Below are positions 1-10,682 of a stretch of 64,000 nucleotides of DNA, in pieces. The notes under the pieces are model-generated. The model saw only the letters and a list, made by a program, of their open reading frames with translations, was not told where the DNA came from and ran no database searches. The position numbers and the translations under genes are program-made. Position 1 is the first letter of the stretch. The number at the start of each line of letters is the position of its first letter. Source of the stretch: Alphaproteobacteria bacterium (GTDB lineage: Bacteria; Pseudomonadota; Alphaproteobacteria; Micavibrionales; Micavibrionaceae); assembly GCA_002401965.1 (NCBI GenBank), contig NVUR01000003.1, positions 51,738 to 115,737 of the forward strand. The letters are read 5' to 3'.

Positions 1-1
1 T

Positions 2-385
2 GAGCATTTAAAGTCTGATTATGTTTTATTTGAAACTCTTGAATATCCTGACAAAAAAGCATATGTCCTTGAATATGAAACGCCCGAGGGTAAAACTAAA
101 AGGCTATATCGGTATTTGTTTGTCGATTTTGACGATAATTTTCTCTATGAGATATCATTTGGTACGTATGATTTTACAACCAAGGTGGATCAAGAAATGG
201 GTAATATAGGAGACGATGAGCGTCTTTATCATCTTGATGTGTATTGTCCAGATCGTGAGGACGATAATGGTGTTCCTATGTGGGGCAGTCATACAACGCT
301 TGGATTTTTCAGTGTTCCGATGGAATTAGAGAAATTAACAAAAACGATTTATGATAAAGAAAAAGGTCAAATACGCTGTAAATAG
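2..385 (+). CDS. hypothetical protein, 5'-truncated by window edge
   Basis: Frame of ORF 116..385 stays open to the window start (EHLKSDYVLFETLEYPDKKAYVLEYETPEGKTKRLYRYLFVDFDDN...), so the gene begins outside the window. Confidence 0.7.
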   Translation, partial: EHLKSDYVLFETLEYPDKKAYVLEYETPEGKTKRLYRYLFVDFDDNFLYEISFGTYDFTTKVDQEMGNIGDDERLYHLDVYCPDREDDNGVPMWGSHTTLGFFSVPMELEKLTKTIYDKEKGQIRCK

Positions 386-408
386 CGTTGAATTAAAGGT
401 ATAAAAAT

Positions 409-825
409 ATGGCAAATGCACAAACAATCAATTTCGAACTGGTATCACCTGAAGCTAAGCTGGTGTCAGAGCCGATGTATCTGGTGGAAGTGCCGGGTGA
501 TGACGGTGCGTTTGGCGTTGCGGTGGGGCATTGTTCTTTGGTGTCTTCTTTGCGTGCGGGCGTTGTGCGTTTGCATAAGGAACAAGGTACAAGTAATGTT
601 CGTGAAATCTTTATCGCAGGTGGTTTTGCCGATGTAACAGCCGAGAGCTGTACCATTTTGGCGGAAGAGGCTATTGATGTGAAGGATTTGAACAAGGAAA
701 GCCTTGAGCAACACCTCTCTGATTTGGCAGAAGATCTTGGGATGTCTGAAGAAGCAGAAGACAAGGCGCGTGTGCAGGCTAAAATTACTCTGACACAGGC
801 TAAACTAAACGCTGTTTCTGTTTAA
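409..825 (+). CDS. atpC: F0F1 ATP synthase epsilon subunit
   Basis: 138 aa; INFELVSPEAKLVSEPMYLVEVPGDDGAFGVAVGHCSLVSSLRAGVV...IFIAGGFADVTAESCTILAEEA is the classic epsilon N-terminal beta domain. Confidence 0.95.
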   Translation: MANAQTINFELVSPEAKLVSEPMYLVEVPGDDGAFGVAVGHCSLVSSLRAGVVRLHKEQGTSNVREIFIAGGFADVTAESCTILAEEAIDVKDLNKESLEQHLSDLAEDLGMSEEAEDKARVQAKITLTQAKLNAVSV

Positions 826-840
826 TTTTATTCTGATTTA

Positions 841-1443
841 TTATGGCGCGGGGTCTGGTTCTTCTGACCATAAGTTGAGAAATTGGAACATGTTACCGTT
901 GTCACTATCTGGGTTATTTTGTTGGCCATGTTCATGCGGTTGGTCGTATGTTGGGTTTAGTACAATGCTTGCACGGCGCACTTGATCTGGCGTATTTCCG
1001 AATTCTTTGCTCAGTGGTGTGCAATTCTCACCATTTCCGTATAAATCCATAAATTGCTCTTGTGGAACATAACGTTCCATAAGGGCATCTCTAACAGCGC
1101 CCATGCGGCGATAAGATAAAGCGAAGTTATCCTTGCTTTTGTCGGTGCTGCTGCATCCTATAATCTCGAACGTGTCACCACTTTTAACGAGGTAGTCGGC
1201 AACGTCCCATAAATGCTGGTCATGTTCTGACCCTAAATCATCTTCATTGATGTTAAAAAAGAATGTTAGTGCGGGTGGCTCGCGTTTGATTGTACCCATA
1301 ACTTCTTCAGTTGCAGGGGAGGACATTATTTGCGGTTCTTTTTCGATTTTTTCTTCGCCGTTCGAGGCAAAACATCCCGTAAGAACTATTGTAATAGCTA
1401 ATGCAGATGCGGCATTTGCAAAACTTTTTTCTGGCATAATCAA
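841..1443 (-). CDS. OmpA-family (C-terminal-like) lipoprotein
   Basis: Lipobox LTGC; FNINEDDLGSEHDQHLWDVADYLVKSGD...SYRRMGAVRDAL...RRASIVL resembles a peptidoglycan-binding OmpA domain. Start may be 1437. Confidence 0.65.
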   Translation of the reverse strand: MIMPEKSFANAASALAITIVLTGCFASNGEEKIEKEPQIMSSPATEEVMGTIKREPPALTFFFNINEDDLGSEHDQHLWDVADYLVKSGDTFEIIGCSSTDKSKDNFALSYRRMGAVRDALMERYVPQEQFMDLYGNGENCTPLSKEFGNTPDQVRRASIVLNPTYDQPHEHGQQNNPDSDNGNMFQFLNLWSEEPDPAP

Positions 1444-1538
1444 TAGCGCTCTATCATCAAATGAAGTGACTAGTTCAAAGTACAGAGTTTTTGTTTTTAT
1501 GTCAAACTAAAATATACCGAAAGTTTGTGCGAGAATGA

Positions 1539-2939
1539 TTATTTAGACTCTGTGTGAAAGGATTGAAAAATTGCTTCGGCTTTATCTAGCGTTTCTTGAT
1601 ATTCATCTTCGGGGTTTGAATCTGCAACGATGCCACCGCCTACTTGCAAGCTGACTCGATCATTATCGTAGGTTAGGGTGCGTATAAGGATGTTGGTGTC
1701 CATTGTATCATCAAACCCGATATAGCCCATAGAGCCACAATAGGCGGCGCGGCGCGTTGGTTCCAGCTCTTCAATGATCTCCATCGCGCGGATTTTCGGT
1801 GCGCCTGTTATTGATCCTCCGGGGAAGCAGGCACGTAACAGGTCAATCGCGGTTTTGTTATGCTCTAATTGTCCGTGAATGGTTGAGACAAGGTGGTGGA
1901 CGCTGGCAAAGGTTTCCAGCTTACATAAACCGGTGACCTTGATGGAGTGCGCCTCACACACACGCGACAGATCATTACGCAATAAATCCACAATCATTGT
2001 GTTTTCTGCATTATCTTTTTCGCTGGATTGTAAGTCCTGTTTATAGGCGCGGTCTTTGGTATGATCTTTAACATGTGGACGTGTGCCTTTAATCGGGCAG
2101 GTTTCGACCTGTTTATCACGTAGCGTTATAAAGCGTTCGGGCGAGGAGGAAGATATCTTGATATCCCCGATATTCATATAGGTTGAAAATGGCGCAGGGT
2201 TAATTTTACGCATATTGAGGTAATGGATAAAGGGATCAAAATTTTCGGGTAAATTTGCATCAAAGCGTTGTGCCAGATTAGCTTGGAAAATATCCCCATC
2301 ATGGATGTAATCGACAACTTTCTGGACGTACCTCATGTAATCTTGTGGCTCAAAATTTGCTGTCCAGTTCAGGTCATGTTGTTGGTATTGTGGCGTATCA
2401 TATTCTTGTGAAAATTGATCTATTAGGAAGCTGCATTTCTTATGGGCTTCATCTTTGTTGCGGGCATGGGTGAATATATAGGTTTTTCTGAGTAGGGCAT
2501 CATGTGCCAAGACCTGATCGTAAATACCGACAGCCATATCGGGGATATTCGTGTTATTTGCTGCCGTTTCGGGGAGTTCTTCGAAATACCGCCCTAAATC
2601 ATACCCAAACAAGCCAGCCGCCCCGCCTTGGAAAGGGGGCATGTTGGGGATATGTATTGTTTTTTCGACCCAAGATGTCATACGTGATTGCAAAATAGTG
2701 AGAGGATCACCAGTAAGGGAGAGCTTTTGTTCCCAGTTTGTGAGGGTTATATCGCCGTCTTTTACATGGATTGTCTCAATCGGGTTGCACATGACAAAGC
2801 TGTAGCGGCTGTTTGAATGTTTTCTATCAGAACTATCCAGAAGTAAACTGTAGGGCAAATGCTTTACCGCAAGAAAGGCCTTGAGATAGTCGATACCGGT
2901 AACATCGCGAATAAATGGTTTCATTGAGGTTTCAAACAT
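1539..2939 (-). CDS. pabB: aminodeoxychorismate synthase component I (chorismate-binding)
   Basis: 466 aa; DGDIFQANLAQRF, SSSPERFI, CPIKGTRPH (PIKGT favours PabB over TrpE), MIVDLLRNDLSRVC, FPGGSITGAPK. Confidence 0.88.
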   Translation of the reverse strand: MFETSMKPFIRDVTGIDYLKAFLAVKHLPYSLLLDSSDRKHSNSRYSFVMCNPIETIHVKDGDITLTNWEQKLSLTGDPLTILQSRMTSWVEKTIHIPNMPPFQGGAAGLFGYDLGRYFEELPETAANNTNIPDMAVGIYDQVLAHDALLRKTYIFTHARNKDEAHKKCSFLIDQFSQEYDTPQYQQHDLNWTANFEPQDYMRYVQKVVDYIHDGDIFQANLAQRFDANLPENFDPFIHYLNMRKINPAPFSTYMNIGDIKISSSSPERFITLRDKQVETCPIKGTRPHVKDHTKDRAYKQDLQSSEKDNAENTMIVDLLRNDLSRVCEAHSIKVTGLCKLETFASVHHLVSTIHGQLEHNKTAIDLLRACFPGGSITGAPKIRAMEIIEELEPTRRAAYCGSMGYIGFDDTMDTNILIRTLTYDNDRVSLQVGGGIVADSNPEDEYQETLDKAEAIFQSFHTESK

Positions 2940-3038
2940 TGTGTGTGTGGGTAAGGTTGCAGTATAGAATTACTTGCTATAAAAGCACAAACTTTGCTAG
3001 AATTACTATCCACAATATCTGATATATTGAGTAGCATA

Positions 3039-3623
3039 ATGGACAAGAACTTAGTTAAAAATAACCATTTTCCTTCTATAGAGCGGGGGTTTATGAATTT
3101 CACTGCTAAGGATCCTTTGCCAAATATCAAGGTAAGTGATGTTGGGTTGAATAATGCATTGACGCGTGTGTATGAGGATGCAACGGCAGGTGAGCATAAA
3201 GTGGCGATGGATAATGTCGCGGAGGATATGCACAATCAGTTTATAACAATATTGGATAGTATATGTTTTCCTTATGATAGTGCGGATAGCCAGATAAAAT
3301 CTATAACCCAGCAAAAAAATAGAGGTGGGCAGAATAATGTGCCTATTTCGCGGCGTGTGACAAGCCTGAGCGCGCTTTGTGATACCGCTATTCAGATTGC
3401 AAAAGGGTATGAAGATATTGGTTATGAAATGGATGGTGGCGTGGCGGAGTATTATCTTACGAAGATACATTTGGCAAAAGCGCGCTTGAATTTTGAGATA
3501 GGAAAGGTTGGAGATATTGTTGTAGAGGGGCTTAATCCTGATATGTTGTATCTTGAAACATTGGCCGCAAAGTCAAAAGATTTTAAGGGTTTTGTTGGTT
3601 TTGATCGTGATAATGATCTTTGA
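3039..3623 (+). CDS. hypothetical protein
   Basis: Long ORF in an otherwise open region; ATG at 3039 preferred over the TTG at 2994. No family recognised. Confidence 0.6.
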   Translation: MDKNLVKNNHFPSIERGFMNFTAKDPLPNIKVSDVGLNNALTRVYEDATAGEHKVAMDNVAEDMHNQFITILDSICFPYDSADSQIKSITQQKNRGGQNNVPISRRVTSLSALCDTAIQIAKGYEDIGYEMDGGVAEYYLTKIHLAKARLNFEIGKVGDIVVEGLNPDMLYLETLAAKSKDFKGFVGFDRDNDL

Positions 3624-3627
3624 TTTT

Positions 3628-6426
3628 TTAGCTTTTATTATGAAACGCTCTGATTTGCTGAACAACATCACTTAAACCTGTTTTTATAATCTCCGTATCT
3701 TCGGGGAATGCGCCGTGTAGGCGTGAGGGTAACATTGAGTCTAACATCACAAATATACCCCGATCATCGGCGCGGCGGATCAATCTGCCGAAGGCTTGCT
3801 TTAGTTTGAGGCGGGTGATCATCTCGTCATAGCGGCGTTTGCCGAAGGCTTCGCGGCGGGCTTTGTGCAAGATGGTTGGGCGTGGCCACGGGACGCGATC
3901 AAACACCAATAAACGCAGCGACTCGCCCGGCACATCGACGCCATCACGCACCGCGTCTGTTCCCAATAAACATGAGTTTACATCATCGCGGAAAATATCG
4001 ATCAGCGTGCCGGTATCCATATCATCCATATGTTGCCCGTAAAGTGTGATGCCTTCTTTCTCCAGAGGCAGGGCGATTTGCCCATGTATGGCGCGCAGGC
4101 GTTGCACGGCGGTGAACAGGCCAAGTGCGCCGCCGTTACTTGCGGTGAAGAGGGCGCGATAGGCCGCAGAGACTTGCCCTAAATCATTCTTATTCACGTC
4201 ATTGACGATAAAGACCTTTGTGTTTTCCGCATAATTAAAGGGCGAGGTAAAGCTGCTTTTATGTGGCTGGGTTGTCAGGTATTTCGCGCCTGTACGCTCA
4301 AACGCGGTTTGCCAGTCTAATTCGTCGTCATCTGTATGATCTTTTAATGTGGCGGAGGTCACCGCCATGCCATGGACATGCGGGCGGACGCTGGCGGTGA
4401 AGGGCTTCATTGGGTCGGCATAATGGCGATAAATGCCGACATCTACGGATTTTCCGTCGATGCGCTCAACTTCCATCCAGTCGACAAAACCATCTGCTTT
4501 GTGGGCTTGTTGTTCTTTGTCTTTTTCCTCCAGAGTATCCAGCATCGCGATCCAGCTTTTTAAGGTCATCGCGCCGCGTCGCTCCAGTGATACGCTCAAC
4601 GTGTCTAGTCGTCTGCGGATATCCGCGTCCATTTCCCCTTGATCGTCGACCAAGCGTTTAATCATAATTTTGGATAGGGCGTTGATTGGTTTTAACAATG
4701 CGGCCAGCGCGGTTTTCAGATTTGCGCATGCTTCTAACGCCGCGTCATCTACGGGATGTAATGCCGTTTCAATGGAGTAGGGTGTATCCGTTCCTTGCGC
4801 GCGGGCATAAGCCAGACGGTAAATCTGCATCAGGAATTCTTCGGTGGGGCCGTTTGGTAGGTTATCTTTGAATCTGCGGCTCCACCCCATACCGCATAGT
4901 GCGTTTGCGTGGTGCAATATATCCTGTAAGGCGTGTTCGGCTTCTTCATCACCGGTGATTAAATCTTCTATGCGGCGCTTTAATCCGCGGCCACGGCCTT
5001 TGTTATTGCCCTCCACACCCAAAATCCAGCGGCGTAACTCGGCAGTTTCGCGCGCGGTTAAATGTGCGGAAAAGGCGCTGTCTGCGGCGTCGAATAAATG
5101 ATGCCCTTCGTCAAAAATATAGCGTGTTGGCAGGTTTTCCAAAGGCGATGACATGGCGGATTGAATCATGACCAGCGCATGGTTGGCGATGATGATGCGC
5201 GCGCGTTTTGCTTTGCGGATAGAGCGTTCAACAAAGCACCGATGGTAATGATCGCAGGCGGAGAATATGCATTCCCCCCGTCGATCCGCTAGCCCGTACG
5301 TGTTGGCCATGCCCAGCAATCCCGCCAGCCAGCCGGGAAAGTCATTGCCTGACAAATCGCCGTCTTTGGTGGAGGCCGCCCAACGCACCATGATGCCTGC
5401 CGCAATGGCGTGGCGCGGGGTATGTGTTAGAGCGGCGCCTGCTGATAAATCCTCTAAATTCAGCAAACACAGATAATTCTCGCGTCCTTTACGAACGGCG
5501 ACATAGGCGTTTTTGACCTCGGGATGTGGGTAGAGGCGATCCAGTTCGCTGTCGATTTGGCGTTGCAGATTTTTGGTGTAGGTTGAAATCCAGACCGCGC
5601 CTTCATTCTTTTCTGCCCAAACACTGGCGGGCGCAAGATAGCCTAGGGTCTTTCCAATGCCTGTGCCTGCCTCGGCCAGAACGATGTGCGGGTTTTCATC
5701 TTCGCGCATCGGTTCGAACATTGCGCGCATGGCGTTGCTGTATGATTTTTGCTGTGGCCTGATTTCTGCGGTGGTGTCTCCGACATTGAGGAGTTCCTCC
5801 AGCTTTTCAGAGGCTTCGCTTTCACTGACACCGTGATGGGATGGTGGAGGCTCCGGCGCGTCTTCTGCCCATTCGGGGAGATGCTTCCAGACGTTTAGTG
5901 CAGTTTTGGAAAAGACCTCTTCCTGTGGGTCATACTCTTGCCCAAGTGCAGAGAATATGAAATGCGCCCAAGGCCAGCCCTTGCCCTTTAAGCCCATAAT
6001 GCCTGCGATTTTAAGCGGATTTGCTTTATCGCCGAGTGTGTCTTTTTGTAAATCCTGCAACAAAGTACGGCTGATGTCCATGAGGGTGAAGGGGTAATCC
6101 TCGAACGCCTCGGGAACGGATAGCCCCAAAGCGCGCGTCAAACCCACAGGGGTGGGGACGCAGAACTTGGTCGGGTGAACGAAGGCAAACAGCTCCAGCA
6201 CGTCAAAGGTATAAAATTCGTCATAGCCAAGGCGTTTCTTGGTATGTGGTGCATGGCAGACCAGCGCGGTTTTGTTATAGAGCAGGGCTTGTGCATCTTG
6301 ATGGGACAGGGTTTGCAGTTCTCCCTCATCGCTTAAAATCACACACTCACGCGCATTGGCGACAATTGCCGGAATATCCGGCAGGGAAATTTTTGCGGGG
6401 GTGGGAATCGTTTGCTCTGCACTCAT
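3628..6426 (-). CDS. ATP-dependent DNA helicase, DinG/XPD-like superfamily 2
   Basis: 932 aa; Walker A AEAGTGIGKTLGYLAP, IIANHALVM, DEGHH box, VTSATLKD, C-terminal FGRLIRRADDRG. Confidence 0.9.
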   Translation of the reverse strand: MSAEQTIPTPAKISLPDIPAIVANARECVILSDEGELQTLSHQDAQALLYNKTALVCHAPHTKKRLGYDEFYTFDVLELFAFVHPTKFCVPTPVGLTRALGLSVPEAFEDYPFTLMDISRTLLQDLQKDTLGDKANPLKIAGIMGLKGKGWPWAHFIFSALGQEYDPQEEVFSKTALNVWKHLPEWAEDAPEPPPSHHGVSESEASEKLEELLNVGDTTAEIRPQQKSYSNAMRAMFEPMREDENPHIVLAEAGTGIGKTLGYLAPASVWAEKNEGAVWISTYTKNLQRQIDSELDRLYPHPEVKNAYVAVRKGRENYLCLLNLEDLSAGAALTHTPRHAIAAGIMVRWAASTKDGDLSGNDFPGWLAGLLGMANTYGLADRRGECIFSACDHYHRCFVERSIRKAKRARIIIANHALVMIQSAMSSPLENLPTRYIFDEGHHLFDAADSAFSAHLTARETAELRRWILGVEGNNKGRGRGLKRRIEDLITGDEEAEHALQDILHHANALCGMGWSRRFKDNLPNGPTEEFLMQIYRLAYARAQGTDTPYSIETALHPVDDAALEACANLKTALAALLKPINALSKIMIKRLVDDQGEMDADIRRRLDTLSVSLERRGAMTLKSWIAMLDTLEEKDKEQQAHKADGFVDWMEVERIDGKSVDVGIYRHYADPMKPFTASVRPHVHGMAVTSATLKDHTDDDELDWQTAFERTGAKYLTTQPHKSSFTSPFNYAENTKVFIVNDVNKNDLGQVSAAYRALFTASNGGALGLFTAVQRLRAIHGQIALPLEKEGITLYGQHMDDMDTGTLIDIFRDDVNSCLLGTDAVRDGVDVPGESLRLLVFDRVPWPRPTILHKARREAFGKRRYDEMITRLKLKQAFGRLIRRADDRGIFVMLDSMLPSRLHGAFPEDTEIIKTGLSDVVQQIRAFHNKS

Positions 6427-6494
6427 TTATTGTTTGTATCAGATAGGCGGGTTTCTTTGAATTAAATCTTGCAAATTAGGCTAATCTCTCAGGA

Positions 6495-6713
6495 CTAATG
6501 TCGTTGATTGGGGCGAGTGTGCCACGATATTACCCAATCCCCATTTTCATCAAAGGCCATTGAATACCATTGTTCATCTTTTGTTATTTCGGGCAAAACA
6601 CCTGTAAACCATAGAAAGAATAGAAGGGCAGGTACGATTATCCAGAATAGCAAAACAGATTTTTGTTCTCGCTGGTCATTCATGGGTATATAATTCCAGT
6701 TATTAAAATACAA
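6495..6713 (-). CDS. small single-TM hypothetical protein
   Basis: 72 aa with one hydrophobic segment (SVLLFWIIVPALLFFLWFTGV); a more likely start is the ATG at 6683. Confidence 0.5.
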   Translation of the reverse strand: MYFNNWNYIPMNDQREQKSVLLFWIIVPALLFFLWFTGVLPEITKDEQWYSMAFDENGDWVISWHTRPNQRH

Positions 6714-6765
6714 TATTTTACATGGTCAGTCGCGCTTCAGACTATTATTTATAAATAGCTATGGT

Positions 6766-7935
6766 TTATTTCTCCGGCGGAGTGAAGATCTCCGGATCGC
6801 TGCCTGTTGGCATGCTTTCCAGATAGATGGATTGTGATGGGAAGGCGAAGCTTGTTCCTACTTTTTCCTCAACAATTTCTTTAATTACCAGCGCGAATTC
6901 TTCCTTAACCGCCAGCCATTCACCCCAATTAGTTGTTTTGGTGAAACAATAAATCATGAAATCAATAGAAGAGTCATTGAAACTGTCCAGTCTTACAAAA
7001 GTAGAGACCTTAGGCGGCTTTTCAAAATCATCACAGGTGGCAAGGTAATTCGCAATTTCATCGCGGATTAAGGTGAGTTGCTCTCGCGTTGTGCTGTATG
7101 TGACACCAATTTTCCAGTAAATACGGCGATTTGTCATGCGGCTGAAATTTGTAACAACGGCATCGGATAGTTCAGAGTTCGGGACATAGACAGGGGCTTT
7201 GTCAAAACGGCGGACACGGGTGGAGCGAAAGCCGATTTCCTCAACTGTCCCTTCGACGATACCGTCAACCTTAATCCAGTCACCAGGGTAGAAGCGTTTT
7301 TCTGCGATAACGGTCAAGCCGCCAATCAGGTTTTTGAACAGATCTTGCGCGCCCAAAGCGATGGCAACACCAAACAAGCCAACTCCGCCCAAGAGTGGAC
7401 CAATAGCAATGCCCCAAATTTCTAAAATAACGGCAGCACCAATGAAAAAAACCAGAACCTTCAGGAATTTGAAAATCCAGACAGTCATGACTTTTGTTAA
7501 GAGCTTTTCGAGCTTTCTTGAAATGTGTTGAATGGGATCAAGAGCGCGATGCAATGCCCAGAAAATAGTGAAAGCGATCATGGATCGGATTAGGCGGGTT
7601 AAAAATTCGGCAACGATGCCGTCAAATTCTAAGGCTTGGGCGGCAAAGAACAAGCCCATAATGATGGGGATAAAGCGGACAGGGGGCAGCAGGGCTTCGA
7701 TAATTTTGTCATCAAGATCGGTGTTGGATTTTTTTGTCCAGAGGTGCAGTGTGTGTAGTATATACTTACTGAGAACACCGCGCAGGATTAGAAATATACT
7801 GAAAATTCCTATCGCTACAATAATCTGTCCGATATCAATACCAAGAAATCCATTGTTCCAGACATCAACAACTTCTGCCCAAAAGTTACTTGCTTGTTCT
7901 GTTACTAACTTAGGGGATTCTTGTTTATCCGCCAT
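6766..7935 (-). CDS. mechanosensitive ion channel family protein (MscS-like)
   Basis: 389 aa; GGVGLFGVAIALGAQDLFKNLIGGLTVIAEKRFYPGDWIKVDGIVEGTVEEIGFRSTRVR is the MscS TM3/beta-domain signature. Confidence 0.93.
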   Translation of the reverse strand: MADKQESPKLVTEQASNFWAEVVDVWNNGFLGIDIGQIIVAIGIFSIFLILRGVLSKYILHTLHLWTKKSNTDLDDKIIEALLPPVRFIPIIMGLFFAAQALEFDGIVAEFLTRLIRSMIAFTIFWALHRALDPIQHISRKLEKLLTKVMTVWIFKFLKVLVFFIGAAVILEIWGIAIGPLLGGVGLFGVAIALGAQDLFKNLIGGLTVIAEKRFYPGDWIKVDGIVEGTVEEIGFRSTRVRRFDKAPVYVPNSELSDAVVTNFSRMTNRRIYWKIGVTYSTTREQLTLIRDEIANYLATCDDFEKPPKVSTFVRLDSFNDSSIDFMIYCFTKTTNWGEWLAVKEEFALVIKEIVEEKVGTSFAFPSQSIYLESMPTGSDPEIFTPPEK

Positions 7936-8043
7936 GGTAATTTTCTCCTGCTTATAGAATTCAGAATGGCAGGGTAATGGTTCAATGCCTGAGAAGCAAG
8001 AGGGCTGTTTTGTTAAAATAGTTTTAGAGGGAGAAGGTAAGGG

Positions 8044-8553
8044 TTATGCCGATCCCCAGAAAGATTTGAAAAGGTTAGCGAGGCTAAAGCGATTAAAGTT
8101 TGCTTTTAGATGTAATTTTAATGCGGCGTTTCTTAAGGCTATTTTGTAATTAGGCCCAATACCGACGGTGCCGTCTTTCATCGTGACGATGGAGAGGTTG
8201 CCCTTACCGTTAGGGCCCGCGATAACGGCACTTTCGGCGACCATATTTCCCTCTAAAGAGCGAGAGCGTTTGGCATTGAAGCCAGGGTAATCCCGCATAA
8301 CGTGCGCTTCATGGGTTAAACCCATATCATATTCTCGTTCGTCTAGTCCTTGCCAGAGGAGGCGTCTTCCATCTTCAGCCTGTTGATATCTGTATTTTCC
8401 AAGCATAAGAACCGCGCCAATGCTCAATTCTTTGTTTATTGCTCTAAATTCTGAAGGTGAGTAATGTGTTTTTCCCATGCAAAAACTTTCGAACGTACTG
8501 ACGTTGTTTAGGATTTTTTTTGCTGTGGGGCGCGCATTTTCAATATTAAGCAT
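8044..8553 (-). CDS. hypothetical protein
   Basis: 169 aa ORF, no overlapping competitor; no family recognised. Confidence 0.55.
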   Translation of the reverse strand: MLNIENARPTAKKILNNVSTFESFCMGKTHYSPSEFRAINKELSIGAVLMLGKYRYQQAEDGRRLLWQGLDEREYDMGLTHEAHVMRDYPGFNAKRSRSLEGNMVAESAVIAGPNGKGNLSIVTMKDGTVGIGPNYKIALRNAALKLHLKANFNRFSLANLFKSFWGSA

Positions 8554-8718
8554 AAAATTTTTACTCTTTAAGTTAAATTTTCAGTTATTTTTAATGTAAA
8601 TGCCTTCCCTACACTATGCGTGTTTAGGAACGCTATAGTATTCATAATACTGTGCGTGTACTTAAAATTTACTTAAAATTTGAACTAATTTTTACGAAAA
8701 CTTGTTTCAAAAGCGGTT

Positions 8719-10344
8719 TTATGCGGTTTTTGCCAATTTATTATCCAGTGCATCGCGAATTAGGGTGACTGTTTTATCCGTTCCATAAAGCGCAATGAAA
8801 GAGCCAAAGCGTGGACCTTGATCTTGCCCTAGCAATATTTGGTAGAGTGCCTGAAACCAAGTGCGAAGCTCGTTCTTCTCATAGCCATTTTCTTTACCTG
8901 CTGCAAAAACGGCGGTCATATAGTCTTCGGCGGTTAGTCCGCTTTCCATGTTGCTTAGAGTATCGGCCAGCGCGGATAGAGCAGTGTTCTCACGATCATC
9001 TGCGGCGCGGTATGATTTTTTGGGTAAGACAAAGTCCTTATAATATTGAATGGCATAATCAACCAAGCGATCAAGGAAGGGCGCATTTTCAGGTGTGGCA
9101 TCAGGTGCATATTTCTGAATAAAGCCCCAGAGCGTTGCTGCGTCATCCGTATTGGCGGCGTTCACAAGGTTTAGTAGTAGAGCAAACGAAATTGGCGTAT
9201 GTTGCGTTGCTGGTACTTCGCCATGGTGGATATACCATGTAGGGTTGTCCAGTTTTTTTGCGGGTTCTTGCTCGTTGAGTTTCTCTGCAAAGGTGATGTA
9301 TTCATCAACAGCTTTCGGGATGATGTCGAAATAAAGCTTCTTCGCTGAAGTCGGGCGTTGGAATAGATAATAGGCCAGACTTTCTTGTGGCGCATAGGTT
9401 AGCCACTCTTCCAGACTAAGGCCATTTCCTTTGGATTTGGATATTTTTTCGCCTTTCTCATCAAGGAACATTTCATAGTGGAAGCCTGCTATATTCGGCT
9501 TACCAAGGATTTTCAGGATTTTCTTGGAGATATCGGCAGAGCTTTTCAGGTCTTTACCGCTCATCTCGTAATCAACATCCAGAGCATGCCAGCGCAGCGC
9601 CCAATCTGCGCGCCATTGCGCTTTGACTTTTCCGCCTGTGACTTTTTGGATGATACGTGTGCCGTCAACATCTTCGAAACAAATAGTATCGTTTTCATTG
9701 TCAATTTCAAGAATAGGCACTTGTAATACAGCTCCTGTTGAAGGTGAAATTGGTAAGAAAGGTGAGTAGCTTGCGGCGCGTTCTTCGCCTAATATAGGAA
9801 GGACGGCGTGCTTGATATAGTCATGATGTTTTAGCATCAAAAGCAGCGTTTCATCGAAGTCACCCGACTTATAACACGCGCTCGCAGATTTGAATTCATA
9901 ATCGAAACCTGCATCATCTAGGAATTCACACAGCGCCGCATTATTGTGATGGGCGTAGCTTGGGTGATCTGTGCCAAATGGGTTAGGCACGAGGCTTAAC
10001 GGTTGCCCTAAATGCTCTGTCAGCATCTCTTGTTGCGGTACATTGGTGGGCACTTTACGCAGGCCATCCATATCATCGGAAAAACAAATCAGCTTGGTCG
10101 GGATTTCAGGGTGTAGGGCTTCAAAGGCTTGCTGTACCATGGCGGTACGGCAAACTTCGGCGAAAGTTCCGATATGCGGCAGACCGGAGGGGCCATATCC
10201 TGTTTCAAATAACACATAGCCTTTTTCAGGTGTCTGTACCTGTCCGCGACCTATGGCACGCAAGCGTTTCACCACGGCTTTAGCCTCTTCAAATGCCCAT
10301 GTACGGTTCTTTATGGCGATCTCTGCGGTGATGTCGTTTGTCAT
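8719..10344 (-). CDS. lysS: lysine--tRNA ligase, class I
   Basis: 541 aa; HIGH-like PSGLPHIGTFAEVCRT and KMSKS-like KISKSKGNG; class I LysRS architecture. Confidence 0.93.
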   Translation of the reverse strand: MTNDITAEIAIKNRTWAFEEAKAVVKRLRAIGRGQVQTPEKGYVLFETGYGPSGLPHIGTFAEVCRTAMVQQAFEALHPEIPTKLICFSDDMDGLRKVPTNVPQQEMLTEHLGQPLSLVPNPFGTDHPSYAHHNNAALCEFLDDAGFDYEFKSASACYKSGDFDETLLLMLKHHDYIKHAVLPILGEERAASYSPFLPISPSTGAVLQVPILEIDNENDTICFEDVDGTRIIQKVTGGKVKAQWRADWALRWHALDVDYEMSGKDLKSSADISKKILKILGKPNIAGFHYEMFLDEKGEKISKSKGNGLSLEEWLTYAPQESLAYYLFQRPTSAKKLYFDIIPKAVDEYITFAEKLNEQEPAKKLDNPTWYIHHGEVPATQHTPISFALLLNLVNAANTDDAATLWGFIQKYAPDATPENAPFLDRLVDYAIQYYKDFVLPKKSYRAADDRENTALSALADTLSNMESGLTAEDYMTAVFAAGKENGYEKNELRTWFQALYQILLGQDQGPRFGSFIALYGTDKTVTLIRDALDNKLAKTA

Positions 10345-10397
10345 TTTTCATATCCTTATTTCAAGGCATAAAGAAATAGCAGAGAACGTAGCGGTTT

Positions 10398-10682
10398 TCA
10401 AAGGGGATTTGTCGGTTCTTTATATTTTCTGCGCTTATAGAGCGTGATGCCGATGATGAAGGTGACAAAAAATACATTTACGGCGTTCACGGCAGAGAGT
10501 TTGAAATCGTTTAATGTGTAGATACCATAAAGTAAACTGACTATAGAAGTGTAGTTCCAAATAAACCATGTTGGCAGGGATATATCGTCGCATGTTGATG
10601 TGCTGCGCCATAGTTTTAAGGCTTGCGGCATATATGAAATGGTAACAATAATACCAACTGTGGAATATAAATAATCGATCAT
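10398..10682 (-). CDS. SemiSWEET / PQ-loop family small membrane protein
   Basis: 94 aa with three hydrophobic segments and a PQ motif (ISYMPQALKLWRS), typical of SemiSWEET-like proteins. Confidence 0.7.
   Translation of the reverse strand: MIDYLYSTVGIIVTISYMPQALKLWRSTSTCDDISLPTWFIWNYTSIVSLLYGIYTLNDFKLSAVNAVNVFFVTFIIGITLYKRRKYKEPTNPL

Noticed and set aside
393-764. 123-aa minus-strand ORF
   Set aside because: Antisense to atpC.
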